A stretch of DNA of 64,000 nucleotides from Nodularia sp. NIES-3585 (GCF_002218065.1 NZ_BDUB01000001.1:2699270-2763269), one strand, 5' to 3'; counted from the first letter of the stretch, positions 9,845-18,634 are shown. Translations and numbers: made by a program. The notes: generated by a model from the sequence alone, not told the origin.

Positions 9845-9960
9845 GCCACAATGCGCCTTAGTCCTCATTTCCGGTTGTTTCCCTGAATTTAGGGATGGGA
9901 ACTGTGAATTGTGGTGCATCTGTTTATAAGACGAGCGAAGATCAGAATTGGATTTAATTA
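9845..9960 (-). promoter_or_regulatory. Duplicated upstream region, copy at the NPCA thioredoxin gene
   Basis: About 115 bases just upstream of this gene match the region upstream of its paralogue (10612-10725) almost throughout, including GTGCATCTGTTTATAAGACG and GATCAGAATTGGATTTAATT. On the coding strand this gives a TTATAAAC element that could be a -10 box. Preservation of non-coding sequence after gene duplication suggests a shared promoter or operator. Confidence 0.6.
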
Positions 9961-10052
9961 AATTCAAAATGACTTCTCAGCACCTGACGGGGCGTTTGCA
10001 GCGATGAAAAATTAGCTTTACTCCTATAGATAGGGGTAAAGCCATAATTCAA

Positions 10053-10568
10053 TTAATTGTTTGCTAAAGCGGTTTCGAGTATTTTTTTATAGTCAGCCTT
10101 GTTAGCATTGTTTTGGTACAAAGCTAAAATGTTGCCAGTAGCCGGGTCAACGATCGCTACTGTGCTGGTTTTGCTCTTATTAGCTGCTAGGAATTTCCCT
10201 AGACCTAATTTTTCGGCTTTAGCTTCCGTTTGTTTGAGTTTGGCTTTATCAGTTACATCCAGGACAACAAAGTTAACCTTGCCGGAGTATTCCTGTTTCA
10301 ATTGCGACAGGGTAGGCGCAATATTTTTACACCCAGGACACCAAGTAGCAAACACATCCACCACGACTGGTTTACCTTGAAGGTCTTTGGCTAGGGGTCC
10401 CCCTACAGAATTGGTTTTAGCTGCACCAGGATTTGCCTGAGCAACTTTTGTAATTGATGATTGAGCTTCTGTTGCAGAAATACTAGCTGAGGTTGTTGCT
10501 ACCATCGATACGATAATAAAAAGACTGCTCAAACAAATTTTGAGCAAGAAGTTCGCTTGTTTGTGCAT
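10053..10568 (-). CDS. Exported thioredoxin-like protein
   Basis: 171 residues with an N-terminal signal sequence (about 1-31, no lipobox cysteine, likely cleaved around TSAS-ISA) and a TlpA-type thioredoxin domain with active site WCPGCK (Cys77/Cys80). It aligns closely with the NPCA-repeat protein next door (SVGGPLAKDLQGKP versus SVGGPLAQEIQDKP), so the pair arose by tandem duplication. This copy is predicted to be soluble outside the cytoplasm, unlike its lipoprotein sister. Likely partner: the CcdA-type protein at 8123-8974. Confidence 0.88.
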   Translation of the reverse strand: MHKQANFLLKICLSSLFIIVSMVATTSASISATEAQSSITKVAQANPGAAKTNSVGGPLAKDLQGKPVVVDVFATWCPGCKNIAPTLSQLKQEYSGKVNFVVLDVTDKAKLKQTEAKAEKLGLGKFLAANKSKTSTVAIVDPATGNILALYQNNANKADYKKILETALANN

Positions 10569-10611
10569 AAAATTTTTCCTGTTTTATAGCTTCAATTGCT
10601 GGACGGATGCG

Positions 10612-10725
10612 GCCAAAATGCACATTAGCGTAGGTTTTGCGGTTTTCCCTGAAATTGGGAATTGGAACTGTCAATTCTGGTGCATCTGTTTATAAGACGA
10701 CTGAAGATCAGAATTGGATTTAATT
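10612..10725 (-). promoter_or_regulatory. Duplicated upstream region, copy at the second thioredoxin gene
   Basis: Homologous to 9845-9960 across about 115 bases. It lies between this minus-strand gene and the divergent restriction-modification gene starting at 10783, so it may carry promoters in both directions. Confidence 0.6.
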
Positions 10726-10782
10726 CGTGGTAAAACGAGTTTAAATTAAATATTAAGATGTAATGTTGGCTAAATTCACAGC

Positions 10783-13278
10783 ATGAAAACGTTCCTTACA
10801 GACTCCACTGATATCACCAGGATTCATTTCTCTTCAAGGTTGGATTTGAAGCAGCGTAGTGAATTGGGACAGTTTTTAACTCCTGCTCCAGTTGCTCGTT
10901 TTATGGCGAGACAGTTCAGCAGTCTATCTGGTAACATTCGTCTTCTAGACCCTGGAGCCGGAGTTGGAGCATTAACTGCTGCATTTGTAGAGCGACTCTT
11001 GGCAAATTCTCACAAGGTTGAAAGCTGTTTCATAACAGCTTATGAAGTTGAAGCTACTTTTTTATCATCTTTGAAGGAATGCCTTATAAATTGTTGTGCA
11101 GCTTTAGAAAACAAAGGCATTCAAGCAAATTACTGTTTACATGAGAAAAATTTTATCAAAGATGTTGCTGAAATAAATTTACCACTTTTTACTACTTCTT
11201 CTTCCACCAGTTTCACTCATGCAATTCTGAATCCACCTTATAGGAAGATTAGCAGCCAATCAATAGAAAAAAAAATTCTTTCAAAACTTGGGATTGAAAC
11301 TGTAAATCTATATAGCGCATTTGTTTGGCTGACTGTGTTACAGCTTGCTGAGAACGGAGAAATAGTTGCAATTACGCCGAGAAGTTTCTGTAATGGTGCT
11401 TATTTTCGTCCTTTTCGTAAGGCTTTGCTGGAAAGTATGGGACTAAAAAAAATACATATATTTGAGAGTCGTTCAGCCGTTTTCGCAGAAGATAATATAT
11501 TACAAGAAAATATTATTTTTCAGGCGATTAAAACAAAATATAAACCTGATTATGTAGAAATTAGTAATAATTCTGAGTTTGATATATGTGATTATTCGGA
11601 ATTAAGATATGTTCCTTACAGCGAAATAATTGAAACCAATAATTCAGAGAAATTTATTCATATTGTTACAAACTCTCTTGAAGATTTTTTGAGAGTGCAA
11701 ATGAATCAATTTTCATCTACTTTGGATGAAATAGGTCTAGAAGTTTCAACGGGTCCCGTGGTCGATTTTCGTCTCAAATCAGCTTTGAAAACTTGCTTAG
11801 ATGAGCAAAGTGTTCCACTGCTTTACCCAGAATCTATGAAAACAGGGAAAGTTTTATTCCCACCCAAGAATCCGCGGAAGTCGATAGCAATTGCACAAAA
11901 CCAAGAATCAGAAAAATGGTTAGTTCCATCAGGTTGGTACGTTTTAATAAAGCGTTTTTCTGCTAAGGAGGAAAAGCGTCGTGTAGTTGCTGCTGTGTGT
12001 TCTCCTGTCGATGCACCTCTACTAGGCATAGAAAATCATCTTAACTACTACCATGCTAAAGGTCAAGGAATGAACCCTGACCTGGCACGAGGTCTTACAG
12101 CATTTCTCAATTCAAGTTTATTTGATCATTACTTCCGGCAGTTTAGTGGGCATACACAAGTCAATGCAACAGATTTGCGTAAAATTAAGTACCCTTGCAA
12201 AGATGATCTAATTCAACTAGGAACCCAAATTGGTGATTCTCACTTTAATCAAGAGCAACTTGATACAGTTGTACATAAAACTTTGTCGATTATGAGCGAA
12301 GCAACAAATGCAATTCAGGCTGGTAAACGAATTGAGGAAGCACTTGCTATTCTCAAAGATATTTCTGCTCCCAGAGAGCAGCAAAACGAACGGTCAGCAC
12401 TTTGCTTACTCGCTTTGGCAGATATTCGACCTGTAACACCTTGGAATCAAGCCACTGCACCAAGACGGGGAATTACACAAATGATGGATTGGTTTCGTGA
12501 TAACTACGGTAAACAATACGCACCGAATACACGCGAAACAGTTCGACGGCAAACAATGCACCAGTTTGTGCAGATGGGGATAGTTGTTGAGAATCCAGAC
12601 CAACCAAATCGACCGATTAATAGCCCCAAATGGTGTTATCAGCTTCATCAACAAGCATTATCACTTCTAAAATCCTATGGTTCTGAGCAATGGGAAGAAG
12701 CTCGTAAAAATTATGCTGTTTCGGTCAAAAATCTGTTGCAGGATAGAAAGCGAAACATACCTATGATTCCGGTAAGTTTGCCTAACGGTCAAGCTATTCA
12801 GCTATCATCAGGTGGACAAAATATATTGATAAAAGACATTTTGGAGAGCTTCTGTCCCAGATTTACACCTAGAGGTTTAGTTCTCTATGTGGGCGATGCT
12901 GGAGATAAGTTTATCATCAATGAAACTCAGAAATTTCGAGAAATGGGGATTGAGTTAGATCCTCACGGTAAAATGCCAGATATTGTAGTTCACTATGAGA
13001 AGCAAGACTGGCTTGTATTGATAGAAGCTGTGACTAGTCATGGTCCGGTCAACTTGAAACGTCACATTGAATTAAAGCAGCTCTTTCAGTCCAGCCTTAA
13101 GGGATTAGTTTTTGTTACAGCCTTTCCCAGCCGTAAGGAAATGACTCGGTATCTTGCTGAAATTTCTTGGGAAACAGAAGTTTGGGTAGCAGACCAACCC
13201 GATCACATGATTCATTTCAACGGAGAGAGATTCCTTGGTCCCTATGAAAATCCAGAGAAATACAATCCGATCGCATGA
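10783..13278 (+). CDS. Fused type II restriction-modification enzyme: N6-adenine methyltransferase plus BsuBI/PstI-type endonuclease
   Basis: One 831-residue frame. The first ~500 residues are a class I N6-adenine DNA methyltransferase: SAM motif LLDPGAGVGALT (about 54-65) and catalytic NPPY (150-153), with the Eco57I-like opening ELGQFLTPAPVARFMA. Residues from about 510 on match the BsuBI/PstI endonuclease: an N-terminal winged-helix region (TPWNQATAPRRGITQMMDWF, TRETVRRQTMHQF) and a C-terminal nuclease domain with PDIVV (Asp733) and LIEAVTSHGPVNLKRH (Glu748). M.PstI and R.PstI are, from memory, about 507 and 326 residues as separate proteins, so this looks like an end-to-end fusion. If specificity is kept, the site is CTGCAG. 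Coding is less GC-rich than neighbours and has few HIP1 sites, consistent with transfer. Confidence 0.9.
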   Translation: MKTFLTDSTDITRIHFSSRLDLKQRSELGQFLTPAPVARFMARQFSSLSGNIRLLDPGAGVGALTAAFVERLLANSHKVESCFITAYEVEATFLSSLKECLINCCAALENKGIQANYCLHEKNFIKDVAEINLPLFTTSSSTSFTHAILNPPYRKISSQSIEKKILSKLGIETVNLYSAFVWLTVLQLAENGEIVAITPRSFCNGAYFRPFRKALLESMGLKKIHIFESRSAVFAEDNILQENIIFQAIKTKYKPDYVEISNNSEFDICDYSELRYVPYSEIIETNNSEKFIHIVTNSLEDFLRVQMNQFSSTLDEIGLEVSTGPVVDFRLKSALKTCLDEQSVPLLYPESMKTGKVLFPPKNPRKSIAIAQNQESEKWLVPSGWYVLIKRFSAKEEKRRVVAAVCSPVDAPLLGIENHLNYYHAKGQGMNPDLARGLTAFLNSSLFDHYFRQFSGHTQVNATDLRKIKYPCKDDLIQLGTQIGDSHFNQEQLDTVVHKTLSIMSEATNAIQAGKRIEEALAILKDISAPREQQNERSALCLLALADIRPVTPWNQATAPRRGITQMMDWFRDNYGKQYAPNTRETVRRQTMHQFVQMGIVVENPDQPNRPINSPKWCYQLHQQALSLLKSYGSEQWEEARKNYAVSVKNLLQDRKRNIPMIPVSLPNGQAIQLSSGGQNILIKDILESFCPRFTPRGLVLYVGDAGDKFIINETQKFREMGIELDPHGKMPDIVVHYEKQDWLVLIEAVTSHGPVNLKRHIELKQLFQSSLKGLVFVTAFPSRKEMTRYLAEISWETEVWVADQPDHMIHFNGERFLGPYENPEKYNPIA

Positions 13279-13412
13279 CACCAGTCGTCATTAGATATAG
13301 ATGGTATTTTTCACAGGAAAGATTTACTTGTTTGAGTTTTGGAGAAAGGTGATGGAACAAAGCTTATCGCTAACTTACTCCGGTATCTGTTCAGTCCTGT
13401 TTTTAACACAGC

Positions 13413-14018
13413 ATGGAGCCTAAACTTCCCCAGCCAAATTCCAGCGAACCTTCATCTACTACCGATGAAGCTTTATTTGTGGCGCTCAAAAATGGCGATT
13501 CCTCAGCATTAAGCATTTTGTTTAATCGTCATGGTCGTTTGGTATATGGGTTAGCGTTGAAAATATTGGCTAATTCCCAAGAAGCCGAAGATTTAACTCA
13601 GGAAATTTTTCTCACCTTGTGGCGAAAAGCATCTAGTAATCCAGATTGTCGCTTTTTTGTCCGCTATCTGGTGACAGTAACGCGATCGCGCGCCATTGAT
13701 AAACTACGCGATCGCACCAGACAACTCAAACTTGTGGAACGGTGGGGACAAACAATGTCGAATGAAGCAACACCTGCTCCAACGCCTGTTGAGCAAGCAA
13801 CTTTTGCAGAGCGTTCAGGGCGAATTTACAATGCTTTGGGACAACTCCCCGAAAAACAGCGTCAGGTAATTGAACTGGCTTACAACCAAGGATTAAGTCA
13901 GTCAGAAATTGCTAAACAAATTGATATCCCTCTAGGTACAGTCAAAACCTGCACCCGCCAAGGATTACTAAAACTCAAGCGCATTTTACTAGATTCGGAT
14001 TTATCAATCTATGAATAA
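13413..14018 (+). CDS. ECF-type RNA polymerase sigma factor
   Basis: 201 residues. Region 2 includes FNRHGRLVYGLALKILANSQ and EDLTQEIFLTLW; region 4 includes LPEKQRQVIELAYNQGLSQS and the helix-turn-helix EIAKQIDIPLGTVKTCTRQG. The length and lack of regions 1 and 3 fit a group 4 (ECF) factor. The downstream gene overlaps by 8 bases and encodes a membrane anti-sigma factor, so this is a coupled sigma/anti-sigma pair. Target genes cannot be told from the window; the adjacent cupin gene on the opposite strand is not obviously in the regulon. Confidence 0.92.
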   Translation: MEPKLPQPNSSEPSSTTDEALFVALKNGDSSALSILFNRHGRLVYGLALKILANSQEAEDLTQEIFLTLWRKASSNPDCRFFVRYLVTVTRSRAIDKLRDRTRQLKLVERWGQTMSNEATPAPTPVEQATFAERSGRIYNALGQLPEKQRQVIELAYNQGLSQSEIAKQIDIPLGTVKTCTRQGLLKLKRILLDSDLSIYE

Positions 14019-14841
14019 ATCTTTCGATCCCGAATACATGAAAAACCTCGCTGCGGGGTTTGTCGTAGATGATCTCACCCCGGAAGAAATGGCAGAGTTT
14101 CGGCTGTTACTTGATCAGCATCCAGAACTTGTAACTGAAGTTGAAGATTTGCAGGAAGTTCTGCGACAAGTTTTAGATGGTTTCACCGAGGTAGAAACAC
14201 CAGCCAATTTACTACCAAAAATTTTGGAACAAGCTGAAGGTTCGACCAGAGAAGCTACTGTGGTCGAGGGAAACTCCCCCGGAGTCGCTACGCGAAACTC
14301 TCTGGGAGTCGCTACCCGAAAGCCTCAACGGTGGATAAAAATGGCTGGTAGTATAGCAGCATTATTTGTAGTGGTTCTAGGAGTTGATAACTATCGGCTG
14401 CGTCAAAATTTGGGTATTGTCACCGCAGATAACCAGCGTTTACGCCAAGATTTTACTCAAGCTCAAATGGTTAAAAGCCTACTCCAAAATTCGCAAACGC
14501 GATTATTTACTTTTGAAGCGGTCAACTCCACAGATAACAGTTCAGGAAGCGTGATTATCAATCCTGAGCAACAAAAAGCGGTGATGGTTTTCCAAAATCT
14601 TTCCGCCCCTCCTCCTGGATATTTTTACTTTTTGTGGACTGTTGTTGCCAACGAAAAGTTACCCTGTGGTGAAGTCAAGCCTTATGCTTGGGGAACTGCT
14701 TCCCATGAGTTACCCTTTACTGCTCAAATGTACAAAGAATTTTATCACCCACAATTTTCTGGGCTAGTTGTCACCTTGGAGACAGACCCAAATGTTTCTC
14801 GTCCTACCGGAACTGTGGTTATGCAAAGTTCACAAATTTAA
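14011..14841 (+). CDS. RskA-type membrane anti-sigma factor
   Basis: 276 residues: N-terminal cytoplasmic anti-sigma region with DDLTPEEMAEFRLLLDQHPE, one membrane helix (about residues 111-127, AGSIAALFVVVLG), and an extracytoplasmic anti-sigma-K domain ending in VTLETDPNVSRPTGTVV. No zinc-binding HxxxCxxC is visible. It overlaps the sigma gene by 8 bases. Residues about 88-104 (SPGVATRNSLGVATRKP) are encoded by two direct copies of a GGAGTCGCTACSCGAAA sequence that looks like an in-frame insertion of a dispersed nucleotide repeat in the linker before the helix. Confidence 0.88.
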   Translation: MNKSFDPEYMKNLAAGFVVDDLTPEEMAEFRLLLDQHPELVTEVEDLQEVLRQVLDGFTEVETPANLLPKILEQAEGSTREATVVEGNSPGVATRNSLGVATRKPQRWIKMAGSIAALFVVVLGVDNYRLRQNLGIVTADNQRLRQDFTQAQMVKSLLQNSQTRLFTFEAVNSTDNSSGSVIINPEQQKAVMVFQNLSAPPPGYFYFLWTVVANEKLPCGEVKPYAWGTASHELPFTAQMYKEFYHPQFSGLVVTLETDPNVSRPTGTVVMQSSQI

Positions 14842-15009
14842 GTAGAAACAACTTTCTCAACTGATTGAGAACCAGAAACATCTCATACTTCTTTACCCAG
14901 AGTCGCAGAAGGTGCCGATTTTGGATGAGCGATCGCCTGGAAAAGAACTGTGGGAAAAAATCAGCTATTTAACCTTTCATTTTTAACATTGTTCTGCCCG
15001 AAAGCAGCA

Positions 15010-15633
15010 TCAAAAATTTTTGGCAATAGCCGTAACTGGATCGAATTCAAATCGCTGTTGATAGTTGGTTTCGCCATACAAATTAAAACTAATAGTCGGT
15101 TGATCACCGAGTGCTTCAACCTGATGAATAGCATCAGGCATAAAGCCCATAATTTCCCCTGGAGTGAGAATAATCTCTCCGGCTTTTTCAATGCTACCTT
15201 TATTATTAGTCCTTCTCCAAAGCGTATTTTTTTCTTCTCCACTAATCAATGCTACAACTCCCCACGTAGCATGGTTATGAATCGGTGAAACTTTTCCTGG
15301 TAACCAGGCGACTGTCTGCACCGTCAAGGGAAAATCCGGCTCATCATATAAGGTAAGTACTGACCAGCCTGTTTCTGGATTTGGTTCAAGATATTCACCT
15401 TGCAACCACTCCGAACTGGTCAACAATCGCCGTACTAGGGGACAAATCTCTTGGAGTCGATGGCGACTGCGATCGCAGTCGCCATCGCTGTTTAATTTAT
15501 GAAGAATATCTTCGAGATCCGTTAAAAACCGATAGAGCCGATATTGACCTATGGATAATTCTAGACGATCTGCCGACTCTTCCCACGCCTCACACTGGCC
15601 ATCGCCTGTCACTAACCAATTTTGACTTAACAT
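15010..15633 (-). CDS. Cysteine dioxygenase-like cupin
   Basis: 207 residues of the cysteine dioxygenase type I/cupin superfamily. The metal ligands fit His119 and His121 in SPIHNHATWG and His170 in MPDAIHQVEAL, the three-His arrangement of thiol dioxygenases, which oxidise cysteine or a related thiol to the sulfinate. Around residues 49-59 (SDGDCDRSRHR) the protein is encoded by a perfect 30-bp palindrome built on HIP1, probably a repeat inserted in frame in a surface loop. It stands alone, convergent with the anti-sigma gene. Confidence 0.82.
   Translation of the reverse strand: MLSQNWLVTGDGQCEAWEESADRLELSIGQYRLYRFLTDLEDILHKLNSDGDCDRSRHRLQEICPLVRRLLTSSEWLQGEYLEPNPETGWSVLTLYDEPDFPLTVQTVAWLPGKVSPIHNHATWGVVALISGEEKNTLWRRTNNKGSIEKAGEIILTPGEIMGFMPDAIHQVEALGDQPTISFNLYGETNYQQRFEFDPVTAIAKNF
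15458..15487. repeat. Perfect 30-bp palindrome inside the cupin gene
   Basis: The 15-base half-site CGATGGCGACTGCGA is followed directly by its exact reverse complement, centred on GCGATCGC. It is in coding sequence and adds about ten codons without shifting frame. Confidence 0.9.
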
Positions 15634-15721
15634 ATCTTTTCAGGATTGTTACAGGCAACTTAAATTCCTCTTTTCCAGCATACCCCGCTATTTACTGAGT
15701 AATAAAATTACCGCAAAAAAT

Positions 15722-15976
15722 TTGCTCTCAAGTGAACTACTGTTAGAGGGGCTTGTGTTCATCGACCGATGGTATCCCAGTAGTAAGACTTGTTCTAGTT
15801 GTGGACACGTTTTAGAAAGTTTAGATTTGTCTGTTAGGGAATGACGCTGTCCTTCCTGTTCGTCAGTGAACGGGAGAGAGGAGAACGCATCCAGAGTAAT
15901 TTGTGCAGTCGGGGCATCGACTGTTGGGTTAGGTGATGTCAGACTGGCTACGCCAGCAATTGCTGTTTGAGTCTAG
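15722..15976 (+). pseudogene. Decayed TnpB (IS200/IS605 family), C-terminal fragment
   Basis: Translation in the frame of base 15758 gives LVFIDRWYPSSKTCSSCGHV and then SLDLSVRE, a stop (TGA where TGG encodes the usual Trp), RCPSCSSVNGREENASRVI. These are the zinc-ribbon and RuvC III segments of TnpB. The usual catalytic DRD-N-A block is changed to GRE-EN-A. The first ~250 codons are missing and no tnpA is near. It is a dead remnant. Confidence 0.85.
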
Positions 15977-16010
15977 AATCCCCATGCCTTCAGGCTGGGG
16001 AGTATGTCAA
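15977..16010 (+). mobile_element. Right end of the decayed IS200/IS605 element
   Basis: The hairpin CCCCATGCCTTCAGGCTGGGG followed by AGTATGTCAA is the characteristic subterminal hairpin and end of this IS family. It lies directly after the TnpB fragment in the expected orientation. This end would also contain the 3' part of the guide (omega/reRNA) of a live element. Confidence 0.75.
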
Positions 16011-16157
16011 AAAATCTTGAATGCCCCTAAAAAGCAGCACAACTGTCTAAGTTCTGTGCCGCATAGTTTTTAGATATTTAAGTAAATGTGTTCAGCTTGA
16101 AAGATAAGTAGAAAATCGGTACGAATTATGCAGAGATTAGTACCTTTACAAAGTCAA

Positions 16158-16403
16158 TTAGTTCGGGGAACACTTGGAACAGAATTGAGGTCTAAATTTA
16201 CAGAAGTGGTTGCCTGTCACGACGTAACTCGTACAGTATGGGAAACTAGTAGTTTCGATGCTGGCTTTTAGAGATGTGGAACCCGGTGCCAATGGTTGAG
16301 TAAGTTGGGATTTACGAGTCAGCATTTTAGAGACTAATTTGGGCAGTACTAGGCAAGCAGCAGCATTGATTAAAGTCAGCAATAAAGCATCAACTAAATT
16401 GAT
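16158..16403 (-). CDS. Small membrane peptide, paralogue of the 4.7-kb peptide, start codon atypical
   Basis: A minus-strand frame of 81 codons opening INLVDALLLTLINAAACLVL, homologous to the 57-residue peptide at 4649-4822 in its single membrane helix and in the leader (TTTTCAAC, then a G-rich ribosome-binding site about 8 bases before the start). The codon matching the other's ATG is ATC here. Either the gene uses ATC, starts later at TTG 16382 or ATG codons inside, or has lost its start and is a pseudogene. The tail (TRKSQLTQPLAPGSTSLKAS and on) differs in length and sequence. Function unknown. Confidence 0.4.
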   Translation of the reverse strand: MNLVDALLLTLINAAACLVLPKLVSKMLTRKSQLTQPLAPGSTSLKASIETTSFPYCTSYVVTGNHFCKFRPQFCSKCSPN

Positions 16404-16657
16404 AGGTAATCACCCCCGTTGAAAAATCGGTAGTCTAGTGTTTTTCCATGCCAACACAACTAAAGCAACTGATTTTTAAATAATCCATTGCTTTTAGTTT
16501 ATATAAATTAAATTTAACATAAATTTTTATCAATACAACCGTTGAGGTGATGGAATACCTTACACAGTAGACTATGTAGTTATTGAGGAGAAGTAAGATA
16601 GCTGAATAGCATAAAAATCTTTAAAACAGCAGTTTACTAAATTCATGGAGTTGTGTT

Positions 16658-18634
16658 ATGACAAATATCCCCTCAGCACCTGCTTATTTATCTAAGATTA
16701 CGAAGCGAGAAAGCCAAGAATTACAGCGCTTGGTCGATTATACCAATGTGGTTTTACTGCCAGAAATTTGGCCATTGGCAGCAACACGATTTGGTGATCT
16801 TGTTGCCCTGCACAATCCCAATAGTAATCCAGAAGTAAAAATTACCTATACCCAACTAGCAGATAACATTCAACAATTTGCATCTGGGTTACAAGCGTTA
16901 GGAGTAAAAGCAGGCGATCGCATTTCTTTAATTGCCGATAACAGTCCCCGATGGTTTATCGCCGATCAAGGCATGATGACGGCTGGTGCAGTCAATGCGG
17001 TGCGTAGTTCTCAAGCCGAACGAGAAGAACTACTATTTATTGTCGCTAATAGTGGCAGCACAACCTTAGTAGTCCAAGATTTAAATACACTCGATAAACT
17101 CGGCGATCGCCTCAATGATCTACCCATTCAACTGATCATCTTAATCTCAGATGAAACGCCACCAGCAGAAGCCAGCCCCAAGGTGCTAAACTTTTCGCAG
17201 TTGCTAGAAATTGGTGCAAATCATACCCTGAAGCCGATTCAGCAAACAGGCGATACCCTAGCCACTCTGATTTATACATCCGGCACTACAGGCAAACCCA
17301 AGGGTGTGATGCTCTCCCATAACAATATCTTGCACCAAGTCAAAACCCTGGGTACAGTAGTGCAACCACAGCCAGGAGACATCCTTCTGAGTATTTTGCC
17401 CTCGTGGCACAGTTATGAACGCAGTGGTGAGTATTTCTTTCTTTCTCAAGGTGGTACGCAAATTTATACTAACTTGCGTTCTGTCAAACAAGATTTGAAA
17501 AAATTTAAACCTCGTTACATGATCGCCGTCCCGCGTCTGTGGGAATCCATTCATGAAGGAGTGCAAAAGCAGTTTCGCGAACAACCAGCCAAGAAGCAAC
17601 GCCTGATTAACTTTTTGCTGGGAATGAGTGAAACTCATATCAAAAAACAACGCATTGCCCAAGGATTGAGTTTAAATCATCTTCATGCCTCAAGCTTGGA
17701 GAAATTCACCGCTAAAATAGTAGCATTGTCCTTATTGCCCTTTCATGCCCTGGGAGAACGCCTAGTTTATGCTAAAGTCCGCGAAGCAGTAGGCGGACGC
17801 ATGAAGCACGTAATTACTGGTGGTGGGGCGCTACCGAAGCACATAGATGACTTTTTTGAAATTATCGGTGTCGATATTTTGCAGGGTTATGGCTTAACAG
17901 AAACCTCTCCTGTAACTAACGCCCGTCGTCCTTGGCATAATGTGCGGGGTTCATCCGGACAGCCAATCCCCGGCACAGAAGTAAAAATTGTAGATCCTGA
18001 AACCAAAGTGCCTTTACCCGTCGGTCAACGAGGTTTGGTGCTATTGAAAGGCCCGCAAGTTATGCAAGGCTATTACCAAAACCCGGAAGCAACGGCTAAG
18101 GTAATTGATGCCCAGGGATGGTTTAATAGCGGCGACTTGGGTTGGGTGACACCAGAAAACGACTTGGTGCTAACTGGTAGGGCAAAAGATACAATTGTCT
18201 TGACCAATGGCGAAAATATCGAACCGCAACCTATTGAAGATGCTTGTTTGCGATCGCCTTACGTTGATCAACTGATGCTAGTGGGACAAGATCAGCGCAG
18301 CATCGGGGCTTTGATTGTCCCCAACACCGAAGCCCTAGCAAAATGGGCAGAAAGTCAAAATCTACAACTGCGTCTATCAGAAGAAAACTCTTCAGAACTC
18401 AGCAAATCTATTGATCTGGAGAGTAAAATGATCCAGGACTTGTTTCGACAAGAATTGAATCGGGAAGTGCAGAACCGTCCAGGATATCGCGCGGATGACC
18501 GTATTGGTCCGTTCAGGCTGATTCTCGAACCCTTTTCTTTGGAAAACGGCTTGATGACCCAAACCCTGAAAATTCGGCGGCACGTAGTCGCGGAACGCTA
18601 TCGCGATATTATTGACGGAATGTATACCCGATAA
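16658..18634 (+). CDS. aas: Long-chain acyl-ACP/acyl-CoA synthetase (AMP-forming)
   Basis: 658 residues of the ANL adenylating family. The P-loop TLIYTSGTTGKPKGVM, the A5 motif QGYGLTETSPV, and FNSGDLGWVTPENDLVLTGR with TIVLTNGENIEPQPIED near the end define a fatty-acid activating enzyme. Cyanobacteria usually have one such gene, acting as the acyl-ACP synthetase that recycles free fatty acids released from membranes. The YlqD-like gene follows 37 bases downstream. ATG at 16658 is preceded by GGAG at a suitable distance. Confidence 0.92.
   Translation: MTNIPSAPAYLSKITKRESQELQRLVDYTNVVLLPEIWPLAATRFGDLVALHNPNSNPEVKITYTQLADNIQQFASGLQALGVKAGDRISLIADNSPRWFIADQGMMTAGAVNAVRSSQAEREELLFIVANSGSTTLVVQDLNTLDKLGDRLNDLPIQLIILISDETPPAEASPKVLNFSQLLEIGANHTLKPIQQTGDTLATLIYTSGTTGKPKGVMLSHNNILHQVKTLGTVVQPQPGDILLSILPSWHSYERSGEYFFLSQGGTQIYTNLRSVKQDLKKFKPRYMIAVPRLWESIHEGVQKQFREQPAKKQRLINFLLGMSETHIKKQRIAQGLSLNHLHASSLEKFTAKIVALSLLPFHALGERLVYAKVREAVGGRMKHVITGGGALPKHIDDFFEIIGVDILQGYGLTETSPVTNARRPWHNVRGSSGQPIPGTEVKIVDPETKVPLPVGQRGLVLLKGPQVMQGYYQNPEATAKVIDAQGWFNSGDLGWVTPENDLVLTGRAKDTIVLTNGENIEPQPIEDACLRSPYVDQLMLVGQDQRSIGALIVPNTEALAKWAESQNLQLRLSEENSSELSKSIDLESKMIQDLFRQELNREVQNRPGYRADDRIGPFRLILEPFSLENGLMTQTLKIRRHVVAERYRDIIDGMYTR

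Noticed and set aside
14950-15288. 112-aa and 93-aa frames opposite the cupin gene end
   Set aside because: Antisense to metal-binding parts of a recognised enzyme; no domain.
17258-17662. 134-aa minus-strand frame inside the acyl synthetase gene
   Set aside because: Antisense to the conserved P-loop region; no homology pattern of its own.
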